Part shown: piece by piece, positions 47,659 through 57,303 of the stretch | How the letters are laid out: every line of letters begins with the position of its first letter | How positions within the stretch are numbered: position 1 is the first letter of the stretch | Assembly (NCBI GenBank): GCA_016791265.1 | Contig: JAEUMY010000017.1 | Location: forward strand, 171,018 to 235,017 | Direction of reading: 5' to 3' | Length of the DNA: 64,000 nucleotides | Source of the DNA: Betaproteobacteria bacterium | GTDB taxonomy: Bacteria > Pseudomonadota > Gammaproteobacteria > Burkholderiales > Usitatibacteraceae | Notes under the pieces: model-generated | What the model was told of the DNA's origin: nothing | Databases searched by the model: none | What the model saw: the letters and a program-made list of their open reading frames with translations, nothing else | Made by a program: the position numbers and the translations under genes

Positions 47659-48315
47659 CTATGCGACGCCAGGCAGAAGTGGAACGAAGCGGACTGCCTC
47701 GCGCCGGGTCTCCTGAAATCCGGATTCAGTTCGATCCACGACGTGCAGATATTGTTCAGCGGTGCCCACCGGAAGGACCAGCCTGCCACCAGGAGCGAGT
47801 TGCTGCTTCAACTCCTCGGGAATGTGGGTGGAGGCGGCGGTCGCGATAATGCCCTGGTAGGGGCCACCCTCTGGATAGCCGAAATGCCCATCCGCATGCT
47901 TGAAGATGATGTTGAAGAAGCGCAAATCGCGCAGTGTGCGACGCGCGCGATCCATGAGCGGCTGGATGCGCTCCACCGTGTAGACCTCCTTGGCAATGCG
48001 GCCCAGCACGGCAGTCTGGTAACCGCAACCGGTGCCGATCTCCAACACTCTGGCAGGCGGACCATTTTCGCAGAGCAGTTCGGTCATCAGCGCGACGATA
48101 TGCGGTGTGGAAATGGTCTGGCCCAGCCCGATGGGCAGCGCATTTTCCTCGTAGGCGCGGCTCGCGAGGGCCTCCTCAATAAAGACATGGCGCGGAATCT
48201 CTTGCATGACCGCGAGCACGCGCTCGTTGCGGATGCCTGCCGCGCGCAGGCGCTCCACCATGCGCGCACGGGTGCGCTCCGAAGTCATGCCGATGCCACT
48301 TGACCGCACGTTCAT
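47659..48315 (-). CDS. pcm: Protein-L-isoaspartate O-methyltransferase
   Basis: A 218-residue SAM-dependent methyltransferase that repairs isoaspartyl residues. Motif I EIGTGCGYQTAVLG and the GQTISTPHIVALM substrate-loop region are clear. It is 8 bases after surE and the start could be at ATG 48315 or at the internal ATG 48288 (MTSERTRARM). Confidence 0.95.
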   Translation of the reverse strand: MNVRSSGIGMTSERTRARMVERLRAAGIRNERVLAVMQEIPRHVFIEEALASRAYEENALPIGLGQTISTPHIVALMTELLCENGPPARVLEIGTGCGYQTAVLGRIAKEVYTVERIQPLMDRARRTLRDLRFFNIIFKHADGHFGYPEGGPYQGIIATAASTHIPEELKQQLAPGGRLVLPVGTAEQYLHVVDRTESGFQETRREAVRFVPLLPGVA

Positions 48316-48323
48316 GCGCCCAG

Positions 48324-49076
48324 TCAGTTCGCGGTGGCGTCCAGCCAGCCCTTGACCGCATCCATCTGGCCGAAATTGGTCAAGTCCATCTGCAACGGTG
48401 TGATGGATATCCAGCCGTGTTCGACGGCATGGAAGTCCGTGCCTGGTCCAGCATCCGCCGCAGCGCCCGCTGCGCCCACCCAGTAGACGTTGTCGCCACG
48501 CGGGTTGACCATCTTGATGACCGGCTCAGCCTTGTGACGCTTGCCAAGCCGCGTGGTCTGAATGCCCTGGATCGCAGACGGAGGCAGGTCCGGCACATTC
48601 ACGTTGAGCAGCGATGGCGTCTTGATGGGCATTCGCCGCACTCGCTCAACCAATTCCACAGCCGCGCGTGCAGCCGTCACGTAATTGGCGAGCGTGCGTC
48701 CATTGAGCGAAATGGCAATTGACGGAATACCCAGCAAGAAACCTTCGGTCGCCGCAGCCACTGTCCCGGAATAAATTGTGTCGTCACCCATGTTCGCGCC
48801 GGCGTTGATGCCTGAGATCACCATATCCGGCAGCTCGCTCAGCATCCCGGTCACCGCCATGTGGACGCAGTCGGTGGGCGTGCCGTTGACATAGTGAAAT
48901 CCGTTGGCCGCCGTATGCCACGTCAGCGGCCGGTCAAGTGTCAGGGAGTTGGAAGCGCCGCTACGGTCTCGTTCGGGTGCCACCACCGTGATCTCGGCCA
49001 GCGGCGCGAGCGCCTCGGCCAGCGCCGCGATGCCCGGCGCAAAGTAACCATCGTCGTTGGAGAGAAGAATGCGCAT
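48324..49076 (-). CDS. surE: 5'/3'-nucleotidase SurE
   Basis: A 250-residue metal-dependent nucleotidase for nucleoside monophosphates. The metal-binding N-terminus [16 protein letters not shown], the Ser in SGASNSLTL and the [18 protein letters not shown] block (Asn ligand) are intact. First gene of the surE-pcm-nlpD unit. Confidence 0.96.
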   Translation of the reverse strand: MRILLSNDDGYFAPGIAALAEALAPLAEITVVAPERDRSGASNSLTLDRPLTWHTAANGFHYVNGTPTDCVHMAVTGMLSELPDMVISGINAGANMGDDTIYSGTVAAATEGFLLGIPSIAISLNGRTLANYVTAARAAVELVERVRRMPIKTPSLLNVNVPDLPPSAIQGIQTTRLGKRHKAEPVIKMVNPRGDNVYWVGAAGAAADAGPGTDFHAVEHGWISITPLQMDLTNFGQMDAVKGWLDATAN

Positions 49077-49094
49077 GGATTCGGCAGGATGGGA

Positions 49095-49121
49095 AACAAA
49101 AAACCGCCCCGTGGGGCGGTT
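49095..49121 (-). terminator. Intrinsic terminator after tRNA-Pro
   Basis: On the minus strand AACCGCCCC, then AC, then GGGGCGGTT followed by TTTTTGTTT. It lies 14 bases after the CCA end of tRNA-Pro and upstream of surE, so the tRNA and surE should be separate transcripts. Confidence 0.85.
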
Positions 49122-49134
49122 CTCTGGGGTTTTT

Positions 49135-49211
49135 TGGTCGGGGCGAGAAGATTCGAACTTCCGACCCCCTGCACCCCATGCAGGTGCGCTACCAGGCTGC
49201 GCTACGCCCCG
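49135..49211 (-). tRNA. tRNA-Pro (anticodon GGG)
   Basis: A 77-base tRNA with acceptor arms CGGGGCG/CGCCCCG, A73 and an encoded CCA. The anticodon stem-loop is CCTGC-ATGGGGT-GCAGG, giving anticodon GGG, and the T-arm contains GTTCGAATC. It follows the merR-like gene on the same strand, a common betaproteobacterial order. Confidence 0.95.
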
Positions 49212-49249
49212 ACGAAAGCGCGCATTATAGCGCGCCGCGCGAACATGGG

Positions 49250-49621
49250 CTAGCTGAGAATGCCGAGGATGCCCTTCAACTCGGCGCGAATTTGCTTGGT
49301 GGTGAGTCCAGCGGCAGCGGTTCTTGCAGCCACCAGCGGCGCGGCCTTGGCCGGCATCGGCTCTTCCAGACGATTGCGCGCGCCGTTGATGGTGAAGCCA
49401 TGCTCATAAAGCAATTCACGGATGCGCCGGATGAGCAGCACTTCATGGTGCTGGTAGTAGCGGCGGTTGCCGCGGCGCTTCAGCGGCTTAAGCTGAGTGA
49501 ATTCCTGCTCCCAGTAGCGCAGTACGTGCGGCTTCACGCCGCACAGTTCGCTGACCTCGCCAATGGTGAAATAGCGCTTGGCCGGGATGACCGGCAGGCT
49601 ATGCGTTGGACTGGTTTCCAT
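49250..49621 (-). CDS. MerR family transcriptional regulator
   Basis: A 123-residue MerR-type winged helix protein ([20 protein letters not shown], then [18 protein letters not shown]). It has no metal-binding cysteines or effector domain. It overlaps ihfA by 23 bases and is regularly found there in betaproteobacteria; targets unknown. Confidence 0.92.
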   Translation of the reverse strand: METSPTHSLPVIPAKRYFTIGEVSELCGVKPHVLRYWEQEFTQLKPLKRRGNRRYYQHHEVLLIRRIRELLYEHGFTINGARNRLEEPMPAKAAPLVAARTAAAGLTTKQIRAELKGILGILS

Positions 49622-49907
49622 CGAATGACTGCTCGACCAGGGACTTCAGTTTTTGACTGGCGTGGAAGGTGACAACGCGGCGCGCGGTGATCGGAATCTC
49701 TTCTCCGGTCTTCGGGTTGCGCCCAGGCCGCTGCGGCTTGTTGCGCAATTGGAAGTTTCCAAACCCCGACAACTTCACGCTATCCCCCTTTTCAAGGGCC
49801 ATGCGAATCTCTTCAAAGAAGGATTCCACCATGTCCTTGGCCTCGCGTTTGTTGAGACCAACCTTCTCAAACATCAAATCAGCCAACTCTGCCTTGGTAA
49901 GAGTCAT
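49599..49907 (-). CDS. ihfA: Integration host factor subunit alpha
   Basis: A 102-residue DNA-bending protein of the HU/IHF family with the minor-groove arm [20 protein letters not shown] and FHASQKLK. It pairs with IHF-beta. It follows pheT by 11 bases. Confidence 0.96.
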   Translation of the reverse strand: MTLTKAELADLMFEKVGLNKREAKDMVESFFEEIRMALEKGDSVKLSGFGNFQLRNKPQRPGRNPKTGEEIPITARRVVTFHASQKLKSLVEQSFDGNQSNA

Positions 49908-49918
49908 AATTCTCTTTA

Positions 49919-52297
49919 TTATCTTAGGGTTGCGCCGAACTTTGAAGATAACACTTCAACAATTGTGCGAATCACTGTCTCGGCTTCGTCATCTGTCAAA
50001 GTTCTGTCAGTATCTTGCATAAGCACCCGAAACGCAACACTTTTTTTCCCAAAATCGAGGTTTGAACCCCGATACAAATCGAACAACTCAAAATCCGCAA
50101 CCTGAGGCCCAAGAACCGGCTCAACCGCCGCTTTCATGGCTGCTGCGGAGACCTTGTCGTCGACCACCACCGCGACGTCACGGCGGGTAGCCTGCATGCG
50201 GGATAGTGGCTTGTAACGCGGTGTTGAAGCCGCCAAAAGCGACATCATGACAAGCTCGAAATATACCGGAGCGTTTGGCAAATCATGCTTCTGCTGCCAA
50301 CGCGGGTGCAGCTCGCCCAGCACCCCAACTTGCTTGTCATCGAGCCAAATGGATGCCGCACGACCGGGATGAAGCGCAGGATGCGCCACCGGTTCAAAAC
50401 GGGGCGACCGCCCTGCGAGCAGGGTCTCCACATCACCCTTCAGCGCAAAAAAGTCCACACGCTCTGCCTTGTCTTCACCCCACTGTTCAGGATAGCGAGG
50501 ACCGTACGCGAGGCCGGCAACACGTTCAGGCTGCGCCTCGAAGCTCGCTTCATCAGCTAGAAAGCAGCGACCGATCTCGAAGACTTGCAGCCGCATCTCG
50601 CCCCGGTTGAGATTGGTCTTTAGAGTGTCGATGAGGCCACCCAGGAGCTGAGTGCGCATGACAGCGAGGTGGCTAGCGATGGGGTTTGCGACACGAACCG
50701 GTTGCCGATTGCCGGCGAAATCCGCTTCCCAATCTTCCGGGATGAAGCTGTAGGTCACGACTTCCTGGTAACCCATTGCCGCCACGCGTCGCTTCAACGT
50801 GCTGCGCGAAATCAGCGCTTCCGCCACCGGCAGCATAGGCACGGATGACAGCGGCGCAACGGCCGGTACCTGCTCATAGCCGCGAATGCGGGCGACTTCT
50901 TCAATGAAGTCTTCCTCGATATTGAGGTCGAAGCGCCAGGCAGGCGGCGCGACCATGAGTTCTCCACCCTGCCCCGATTCCACCTTGCACTGCAGCCTTG
51001 CGAATATTCGCTGCATTTCATCCACGCCCACCGGCATGCCGATCAACTGTTCCGCCCGTGCCGCGCGCACCCGGACAGGCTTGCGTTCAGGCAGCGTCCC
51101 GGTGGCCTCGGTGATCGGTCCTGCCTGGCCTCCACATATCTCAAGTGTCAGGCGTGTCGCCAACTCAACCCCTGCGCGTGCGCTGGTGAAATCCACCCCG
51201 CGCTCAAAGCGATGGGCGGCGTCGCTGTTCAGGCCGAACTCGCGCGTCTTGCCCTGAACAACGCCGGGCTCGAAAAAAGCCGCTTCAAAAAAAACGTTGC
51301 CCGTCGAGTCAGTCACCATCGTTGACTTGCCGCCCATCACGCCCCCCAGTGCAACAGGGCCGCTGTCGTCGCAGATCAGCAAGGTGTCCGGGGACAGAAT
51401 GACGTGCTCATCAATGAGCAGATCAAGCTCTTCACCTGCTTTCGCGAAGCGGACGTCGATGCCGCCTTTCAGCTTGTCCAGGTCGAAGGCGTGCAGAGGA
51501 CGGCCACGCTCCAGCGTGAGATAGTTGGTGATATCAACCAGCGGCGAAATGCTGCGAAAGCCCGCACGCTCAAGACGTCGAATCATCCAGTCAGGCGACT
51601 TCGCCTTGGCGTCAATACCGCGAATGACCCGCCCACAATATTGACCGCAAGCCTTGCTCTCGGTGAGGTGAATGGGCCGGCTGTCATCAATCGTGGCGGG
51701 CACGGGCGCAATCGCAGGCACATTCAACTCCGCACCCGTGACTGCCGCCAGATCACGCGCAACGCCCACCATGGAAAGACAGTCGCCGCGATTGGGCGTC
51801 ATCTTCAGGGTCAGGATGACATCATCCAGATCGAGGTATTCGCGAATATTCGCACCGACCGGCGCATCAGCGGCAAGCACCAACAGTCCGCCGTGGTCAT
51901 CGGACATGCCCAACTCACGGGCGGAACACAACATTCCGTTTGAATCCACACCCCGCAGCTTGGCTGCCTTGATGTCCAGGGACTTGCCATCTGCCATGGG
52001 CAGGCTGGCACCCACCAGCGCGCAAGGGACTTTCAGGCCCGGTGCCACATTGGGGGCGCCACATACAATCTGCAGAGTGGCCCCCGTGCCAGCATCGACA
52101 TCGCAGACGCGAAGCTTGTCGGCATTGGGGTGCTGCGCAGTGGATTTGACCTCAGCCACGACGATCTTGGCGAACTTCGCGGCGACGGGATGCACCTCCT
52201 CAACCTCAAGGCCCGCCATGGTCAACGCATGGGCGATCGCCTCCGTGGTCAGGTCAACCTTGACCAGTTCTTTCAACCAGTTGACGGAGACTTTCAT
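49919..52297 (-). CDS. pheT: Phenylalanyl-tRNA synthetase beta subunit
   Basis: A 792-residue subunit with N-terminal tRNA-binding (EMAP-like) domain, B3/B4 editing domain, B5 and a C-terminal anticodon-binding FDX-ACB domain. ATG 52297 overlaps the pheS stop (ATGA). Two perfect palindrome copies lie inside, encoding QRIFARL (51000) and GANIREY (51842); they are the only copies in the whole translation-gene block. Confidence 0.97.
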   Translation of the reverse strand: MKVSVNWLKELVKVDLTTEAIAHALTMAGLEVEEVHPVAAKFAKIVVAEVKSTAQHPNADKLRVCDVDAGTGATLQIVCGAPNVAPGLKVPCALVGASLPMADGKSLDIKAAKLRGVDSNGMLCSARELGMSDDHGGLLVLAADAPVGANIREYLDLDDVILTLKMTPNRGDCLSMVGVARDLAAVTGAELNVPAIAPVPATIDDSRPIHLTESKACGQYCGRVIRGIDAKAKSPDWMIRRLERAGFRSISPLVDITNYLTLERGRPLHAFDLDKLKGGIDVRFAKAGEELDLLIDEHVILSPDTLLICDDSGPVALGGVMGGKSTMVTDSTGNVFFEAAFFEPGVVQGKTREFGLNSDAAHRFERGVDFTSARAGVELATRLTLEICGGQAGPITEATGTLPERKPVRVRAARAEQLIGMPVGVDEMQRIFARLQCKVESGQGGELMVAPPAWRFDLNIEEDFIEEVARIRGYEQVPAVAPLSSVPMLPVAEALISRSTLKRRVAAMGYQEVVTYSFIPEDWEADFAGNRQPVRVANPIASHLAVMRTQLLGGLIDTLKTNLNRGEMRLQVFEIGRCFLADEASFEAQPERVAGLAYGPRYPEQWGEDKAERVDFFALKGDVETLLAGRSPRFEPVAHPALHPGRAASIWLDDKQVGVLGELHPRWQQKHDLPNAPVYFELVMMSLLAASTPRYKPLSRMQATRRDVAVVVDDKVSAAAMKAAVEPVLGPQVADFELFDLYRGSNLDFGKKSVAFRVLMQDTDRTLTDDEAETVIRTIVEVLSSKFGATLR
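51000..51011. repeat. Iterated palindrome copy 24
   Basis: In pheT, read as QRIFAR. Confidence 0.97.
51842..51853. repeat. Iterated palindrome copy 25
   Basis: In pheT, read as GANIRE; preceded by an overlapping ATTCGCGAAT. Confidence 0.97.
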
Positions 52298-53310
52298 GCG
52301 AATTGCCTCAGGAAGCGAACATCGTTTTCAAAGAACAGGCGCAAATCGTTGACGCCGTAACGCAACATGGCCAGCCGATCCAGGCCCATGCCGAAGGCGA
52401 AGCCCGAGTACTTCTCGGGGTCGATGCCGCCATTCCTCAACACCTGCGGATGCACCACACCGGCACCCGCAATCTCAAGCCACTTGATCTCGTTGCCGCT
52501 GTTGCCAACCCCGCGGCTCCACTCCATGTCGATCTCCACACCCGGCTCCACAAAGGGGAAGTAGGACGGACGAAAGCGGATGTTGATGTCTTCTCGCTCG
52601 AAGAATCCGCGCAGAAATTGGGTCACCGTGCCCTTCAGGTCGGCGAGGCTGATGCCCTCGTCCACCCAGAGACCCTCAATCTGGTGGAACATCGGTGAGT
52701 GGGTGGCGTCGTGGTCGCAGCGGTAGACACGGCCCGGGCAAATGATGCGAATGGGTGGCTGGTGCGACTGCATGTAGCGAATTTGCACTGGCGAAGTCTG
52801 GGTGCGAAGCACATGCTTGGAACCCTCGATGTAGAAGGTGTCCTGCATGGAGCGCGCGGGATGCTTCTCGGGTGTGTTCAACGCCGTGAAGTTGAAGTAG
52901 TCCGTCTCGATTTCAGGACCATCGGCCACGCTGAATCCCATGGAATGGAAAAGCTGCTCGATGCGCTCCTGGGCGAGCGAAATGGGATGCAGGCCACCAC
53001 GTCCGCGTGCGCGCCCAGGCAAGGTCACATCCAGCGCCTCGGCAGCGAGCTTCGATTCCAGCTCCCGGGCAAGAATCGCGTCCTTGCGCTCGGCAATGAT
53101 GGCTTCGACCTGCTGCTTGGCTGCATTGATCAAGGCGCCTGCCTTGGGCTTTTCCTCGGGCGGCAGCTTGCCTAACTGCTTCATCTGGTCGGTCAGTGAA
53201 CCGGTCTTGCCGACGAATTGGGCCTTGCTCTGTTCCAGCTCTGCGATGGTCTGCACGCCGTCCAACACCCGGCGGGCGTCGGAAACGATGGCATCGAGTT
53301 GTGCTTGCAT
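52294..53310 (-). CDS. pheS: Phenylalanyl-tRNA synthetase alpha subunit
   Basis: A 338-residue catalytic subunit with N-terminal coiled coil and class II motifs: motif 2 [20 protein letters not shown] and motif 3 [20 protein letters not shown] 53310 (MQAQLDAIV) is the family start; upstream residues are not conserved-looking. Confidence 0.97.
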   Translation of the reverse strand: MQAQLDAIVSDARRVLDGVQTIAELEQSKAQFVGKTGSLTDQMKQLGKLPPEEKPKAGALINAAKQQVEAIIAERKDAILARELESKLAAEALDVTLPGRARGRGGLHPISLAQERIEQLFHSMGFSVADGPEIETDYFNFTALNTPEKHPARSMQDTFYIEGSKHVLRTQTSPVQIRYMQSHQPPIRIICPGRVYRCDHDATHSPMFHQIEGLWVDEGISLADLKGTVTQFLRGFFEREDINIRFRPSYFPFVEPGVEIDMEWSRGVGNSGNEIKWLEIAGAGVVHPQVLRNGGIDPEKYSGFAFGMGLDRLAMLRYGVNDLRLFFENDVRFLRQFA

Positions 53311-53358
53311 GATCTTGGTGGAGGATTCGCGGTCGTGCGTGGTGGAGATACAAATAAC

Positions 53359-53380
53359 AAAGGGGCCATAAAGCCCCTTT
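53359..53380 (-). terminator. Hairpin between rplT and pheS, possible attenuator
   Basis: On the minus strand AAAGGGGC/GCCCCTTT with a 6-base loop, followed by GTTATTTG, a poor U-tract. It may give partial termination before pheST. I find no Phe-rich leader peptide. Confidence 0.5.
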
Positions 53381-53404
53381 GCGTGTTTTTTGCTGCGATG
53401 CCGC

Positions 53405-53764
53405 TTACGCGCCGAGGCCTGCCTTGGCTTGCTCGATAAATCGGGCAAAAGCGGGCTTGTCGGTCACGGCGAGATCAGCCAGCACCTTGCGATCGACTTC
53501 CACGGACGCCTTCTTCAGTCCGTTCATGAAACGGCTGTAGGTCATGCCTGCATCACGCACAGCGGCGTTGATACGGGCGATCCACAGGGCGCGGAAATCG
53601 CGCTTCTTGTTGCGACGGTCACGATAGGCGTACTGGCCCGCCTTCATCACCGCTTCTTTGGCGATGGAATAGACGTTGCCGCGGCGGCCGCGGAAGCCTT
53701 TGGCCTGCTCGAGAACTTTCTTGTGACGTGCTTTGGCGGTTACACCGCGTTTGACTCGGGGCAT
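53405..53764 (-). CDS. rplT: 50S ribosomal protein L20
   Basis: A 119-residue L20 with the start [18 protein letters not shown] and basic [16 protein letters not shown]. Binds 23S rRNA early in assembly. It lies 12 bases after rpmI. Confidence 0.98.
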   Translation of the reverse strand: MPRVKRGVTAKARHKKVLEQAKGFRGRRGNVYSIAKEAVMKAGQYAYRDRRNKKRDFRALWIARINAAVRDAGMTYSRFMNGLKKASVEVDRKVLADLAVTDKPAFARFIEQAKAGLGA

Positions 53765-53776
53765 GGTCCTCTCCTA

Positions 53777-53974
53777 TCAAGCGTAGGGCAGCATGTCGCG
53801 GACATGGCCCATGTTGGTCGCGTGAATTTCAGCGGTACCGCGAAGCTGACGCTTGTTCTTCGTCGTCTTCTTGGTCAGGATGTGGCGCTTGAACGCCATC
53901 GAGCGCTTGATGGAGCCGGAACCGCGCGGCTTGAACCGCTTGGCCGCCCCGGACTTGGTTTTCATCTTGGGCAT
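53777..53974 (-). CDS. rpmI: 50S ribosomal protein L35
   Basis: A 65-residue L35 ([21 protein letters not shown]-terminal HVRDMLPYA). Between infC and rplT as usual. Confidence 0.97.
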   Translation of the reverse strand: MPKMKTKSGAAKRFKPRGSGSIKRSMAFKRHILTKKTTKNKRQLRGTAEIHATNMGHVRDMLPYA

Positions 53975-54081
53975 TGCATTTCCTTTTGACTACGTTGCCG
54001 CTGCAGGTGGCGGAACCTCTCCGCGCTTTGAACCTGAAGACGACTTGTGGGTACTGCGGTGCTGCTTGAAACTGCCGTGAA

Positions 54082-54696
54082 CTACTTTGCCGTTTCGGCT
54101 GGTTTCGCCGACTTGGCTTCAACTTTCTCGCTGCCGTCCTTCGCTGCTGGCTTGGCCGGCTTTTCGTGACTCTTCTCCGGATGTTTCTTCGGGGCCACGA
54201 TCATGATCATCTGGCGCCCTTCCATCTTCGGAAACTGCTCAACCTGACCATGCGGCGCCAGGTCCGCTTCCACCCGCTTCAGAAGTGCCACACCCAGTTC
54301 CTGGTGCGCCATTTCCCGGCCTCTGAACCGGAGGGTGACTTTGGTCTTGTCGCCTTCTGACAGGAAGCGGATCAGATTGCGCACCTTGATGTTGTAGTCC
54401 CCATCATCCGTGCCAGGCCGGAACTTGATTTCCTTGACCTGAATCTGCTTCTGCTTCAGCTTCGCCTCGTGCGCTTTCTTGGCTTCCCGGTACTTGAACT
54501 TACCGTAGTCCATGATGCGGCACACCGGCGGCTTGGCCGTGGGCGCGATTTCAACCAGATCCAGCTCAGCCTCCTCGGCTTGACGCTGCGCCTCAGCGAG
54601 GCTCACGATCCCCAGTTGCTGGCCTTCTGCGCCCAGCAGGCGAATCTCCGGTGCATTGATCTCACCGTTGATTCGCACATCCTTGTCAGTAGCGAT
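54082..54696 (-). CDS. infC: Translation initiation factor IF-3, probable ATC start
   Basis: IF-3 N-domain ([15 protein letters not shown]), linker and C-domain ([45 protein letters not shown]). No ATG fits. An ATC codon at 54696 opens the conserved [13 protein letters not shown] sequence and has GGGAG upstream at about 9 bases; a GTG at 54759 would add 21 non-conserved residues. IF-3 rejects non-AUG starts, so an ATC/ATT start autoregulates infC in E. coli and probably here. The protein carries a 30-residue Lys/Ala/Glu-rich tail. Confidence 0.93.
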   Translation of the reverse strand: MATDKDVRINGEINAPEIRLLGAEGQQLGIVSLAEAQRQAEEAELDLVEIAPTAKPPVCRIMDYGKFKYREAKKAHEAKLKQKQIQVKEIKFRPGTDDGDYNIKVRNLIRFLSEGDKTKVTLRFRGREMAHQELGVALLKRVEADLAPHGQVEQFPKMEGRQMIMIVAPKKHPEKSHEKPAKPAAKDGSEKVEAKSAKPAETAK

Positions 54697-54773
54697 AAAA
54701 CGTTCTCCCGTCTGTTTGCTGCTTCGCCTGGAAAACTGCTTCACAGCTTTCTCAGACACCCTTCACGGAACGA

Positions 54774-56693
54774 CTATTTACGTTCCGCGACCTCATTCTT
54801 CAAACGCAAAACAAAATCGGCGACAGGCATCGGAGCGAGGTTTTCCCCGCTACCTTTTCGGTCTGATACCCGAGCCGTCACCGTCTTGGCTTGCACTTCC
54901 TTGTCACCGATCACCAGTTGGTACGGGACTTTTTGCAAGCTATGTTCCCGAATCTTATAGGAAATTTTCTCATTGCGCAAATCCGGGACCACCCGAATGC
55001 CGGCAGACTTCAGCTCGGCAACCACCTCTTGAACATAAGCAGCCTGGTGTTCCGTCACATTCATGGCCACGACCTGCACCGGCGCCAGCCACAGGGGCAG
55101 TGCGCCAGCGTGGTTTTCAATGAGGATGCCGATGAACCGCTCCATTGAACCGACAATGGCCCGGTGCAGCATGACGGGCACCTTGCGCGAGTTGTCCTCG
55201 GCGACATACTCGGCTCCAAGGCGTAGTGGCATTGAGAAGTCGACCTGCATCGTGCCGCATTGCCACACCCGGCCTATCGAGTCCTTTAACGAAAACTCGA
55301 TCTTTGGCCCATAGAACGCGCCCTCGCCCGGATTCTCTTCCCACGGCACGCCGGCGGCGTTCAACGCATCGGCCAGCGCCTTTTCCGCGATATCCCAGAC
55401 TTCATCTGAGCCGACCCGTTTGGCCGGGCGCGTGGATAGCCGGTAGATCACGTCCGTGAACCCGAAGTCCTTGTAAACACTGATCAAAAGATTGATGAAG
55501 TCGGCGCACTCAGGCTGGATTTGCTCTTGCGTGCAGAAGATGTGACCATCGTCCTGCGTAAAGCCCCGGACGCGCATGATGCCGTGCAAAGCGCCCGAGG
55601 CTTCGTTGCGATGGCAGGCGCCGAACTCGCCGTAGCGCAGCGGCAGGTCGCGGTAAGACCGCAGGTCGGCGTTGTAAACCTGCACATGGCCGGGGCAGTT
55701 CATCGGCTTCAGAGCGTAGTCGCGTTTTTCCGACTCCGTCGTGAACATGTTGTCCTTGTAGTTCTCCCAGTGTCCGGACTTTTCCCACAGGGAGCGATCC
55801 AGAATCTGCGGGCAGCGGATTTCCTGATAACCGTTGTCTTGATAGACCTTGCGCATGTACTGCTCGACCTGTTGCCAAACCACCCAACCCTTGGGGTGCC
55901 AGAACACGAGGCCAGGCGCTTCTTCCTGCATGTGAAACAGGTCCAGTTGTTTGGCGAGCCTGCGGTGATCGCGCTTTTCCGCCTCTTCCAGCATGTGCAA
56001 ATAAGCTTCCTGGTCCTCCTTCTTGGCCCAGGCCGTGCCGTACACCCGCTGAAGCATCTCGTTCTTGGAGTCGCCGCGCCAATAAGCGCCGGCCACTTTC
56101 ATCAGCTTGAAGACCCTCAGCTTGCCCGTCGACGGAACGTGCGGGCCACGGCACAGGTCGATGAAGTCGCCTTCGCGATACAGCGAAATGTCTTCGTTGG
56201 ATGGGATGGCGGCGATGATCTCCGCCTTGTACTTCTCGCCAATCGACTCGAAGAATTTGACCGCGTCGTCCCGCTTCCAGACTTCACGCGACACCGGGAT
56301 GTCCTTTTTTGACAGCTCACTCATGCGCCTTTCGATGGCGGCGAGATCCTCTGGCGTGAAGGGACGCTTGTACGAGAAGTCGTAGTAAAAGCCGTTCTCG
56401 ATGACCGGTCCGATGGTCACTTGCGCCTCGGGAAAAAGCTCCTTCACCGCGTAGGCCAAGAGATGGGCCGTCGAATGGCGGATGAGCTCCAGCCCTTCAG
56501 CATCCTTGTCTGTCACGATGGAAAGTTTGGCGTCCTTCTCCATCACGAAGCTCGTATCGACGAGTCTGCCGTCCACCTTGCCAGCGAGCGCCGCCTTGGC
56601 CAGACCCGCGCCAATCGAAGCCGCCACCTCACTCACCGAAACCGCCTTGTCAAACTGCCTGACGGACCCGTCAGGCAACGTCACCGTCACCAT
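54774..56693 (-). CDS. thrS: Threonyl-tRNA synthetase
   Basis: A 639-residue synthetase with TGS, editing (second additional) domain, class II core ([22 protein letters not shown]) and C-terminal anticodon-binding domain. ATG 56693 follows TGAGGAGTGAATC. First gene of the thrS-infC-rpmI-rplT-pheST-ihfA cluster. Confidence 0.97.
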   Translation of the reverse strand: MVTVTLPDGSVRQFDKAVSVSEVAASIGAGLAKAALAGKVDGRLVDTSFVMEKDAKLSIVTDKDAEGLELIRHSTAHLLAYAVKELFPEAQVTIGPVIENGFYYDFSYKRPFTPEDLAAIERRMSELSKKDIPVSREVWKRDDAVKFFESIGEKYKAEIIAAIPSNEDISLYREGDFIDLCRGPHVPSTGKLRVFKLMKVAGAYWRGDSKNEMLQRVYGTAWAKKEDQEAYLHMLEEAEKRDHRRLAKQLDLFHMQEEAPGLVFWHPKGWVVWQQVEQYMRKVYQDNGYQEIRCPQILDRSLWEKSGHWENYKDNMFTTESEKRDYALKPMNCPGHVQVYNADLRSYRDLPLRYGEFGACHRNEASGALHGIMRVRGFTQDDGHIFCTQEQIQPECADFINLLISVYKDFGFTDVIYRLSTRPAKRVGSDEVWDIAEKALADALNAAGVPWEENPGEGAFYGPKIEFSLKDSIGRVWQCGTMQVDFSMPLRLGAEYVAEDNSRKVPVMLHRAIVGSMERFIGILIENHAGALPLWLAPVQVVAMNVTEHQAAYVQEVVAELKSAGIRVVPDLRNEKISYKIREHSLQKVPYQLVIGDKEVQAKTVTARVSDRKGSGENLAPMPVADFVLRLKNEVAERK

Positions 56694-56718
56694 GATTCAC
56701 TCCTCAAATCCACAAATT

Positions 56719-56747
56719 GAAAAAGCGCGGACGAGCCGCGCTTTTTC
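56719..56747 (-). terminator. 12-bp hairpin in the thrS leader, candidate attenuator
   Basis: A perfect 12-bp stem GAAAAAGCGCGG/CCGCGCTTTTTC with a 5-base loop, 25 bases before the thrS ATG on the minus strand. The T-run is in the 3' arm and AATTTG follows. It could terminate leader transcripts or shape the ribosome-binding region. Confidence 0.55.
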
Positions 56748-56972
56748 CAGAAATTCATTCCTCGGAACAGCAAGCCGCCTCGACCTAGTGTCGATCTCCT
56801 CTGGTGAACGTAGTTGGCGGTCTCATAACCAATTGCCCTTTCAAGCTTGTCCCTATATGCGATGTCCAATGTTAGCAGATGAGCGGAACAATTCGACATC
56901 CGAGCGGCGCTTCCGGGTCACCAACCAGGCCCAACTAGGGGAATCGCCCATGTGGTTCAAGGTTTGCGCCGA

Positions 56973-57000
56973 TTGACGCTATCGGGCCCTCTGCCACAAT
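56973..57000 (+). promoter_or_regulatory. Candidate sigma-70 promoter for the riboswitch transcript
   Basis: TTGACG (56973-56978), 16 bases, then CACAAT (56995-57000). Transcription would start near 57007, about 35 bases before the GEMM aptamer. Confidence 0.45.
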
Positions 57001-57039
57001 TCATGCATTACGTTGTAATGGTTCCGCTGTCGATTCCTC

Positions 57040-57145
57040 GGCGGAATGCGATGCTGAAACAGGGCTAACCCATTGAAAGGTGGGGGCGCAAAGTCACCGG
57101 TCTAAAGCTTGCCGATCACAGGCGGGCCATGACAGCGGGATTGCC
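57040..57145 (+). ncRNA. Cyclic-di-GMP-I (GEMM) riboswitch
   Basis: The conserved GEMM elements appear in order: AACAGGGCTAACC, stem CCCATT/GGTGGG capped by a GAAA tetraloop (57069-57084), GGCGCAAAGTCACCGGTCTAAA, then the second arm with GACAGCGGGATTGCC. They match the well-studied Vc2 aptamer (CACAGGGCAAACC, GACGCAAAGCC, GGCCTAAA, GCGGGGTTACC) element by element. The base at the G20 position reads G, which favours c-di-GMP over cGAMP. It precedes the DUF1631 gene by about 160 bases. The outer P1 ends are approximate. Confidence 0.88.
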
Positions 57146-57303
57146 AGTCATCTTGGCACGGACTGTTCAAGTCTGCGCCAGGCCGCCTCCCAAAGTCCGT
57201 CCGGACTTCTCGATGTCCCTGTGCGAAGCCTTGCCGCGAAAGCGCGAGAGGAATTGCTGCGTTGACGACTCGCTCACAGGAGTTCGCCAACGGGGAGACA
57301 GGC
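57146..57303 (+). other. Expression platform region of the GEMM riboswitch
   Basis: Between aptamer and start codon. It holds a hairpin AAGTCC/GGACTT (57193-57208, loop GTCC) without a T-run, so control is more likely translational than by intrinsic termination. The Shine-Dalgarno GGGGAG (57292-57297) is 6 bases before ATG 57304. Confidence 0.4.

Noticed and set aside
57040..57145. cGAMP-type (GEMM-Ib) riboswitch
   Set aside because: The base aligned with position 20 reads G, whereas cGAMP-selective variants carry A there.
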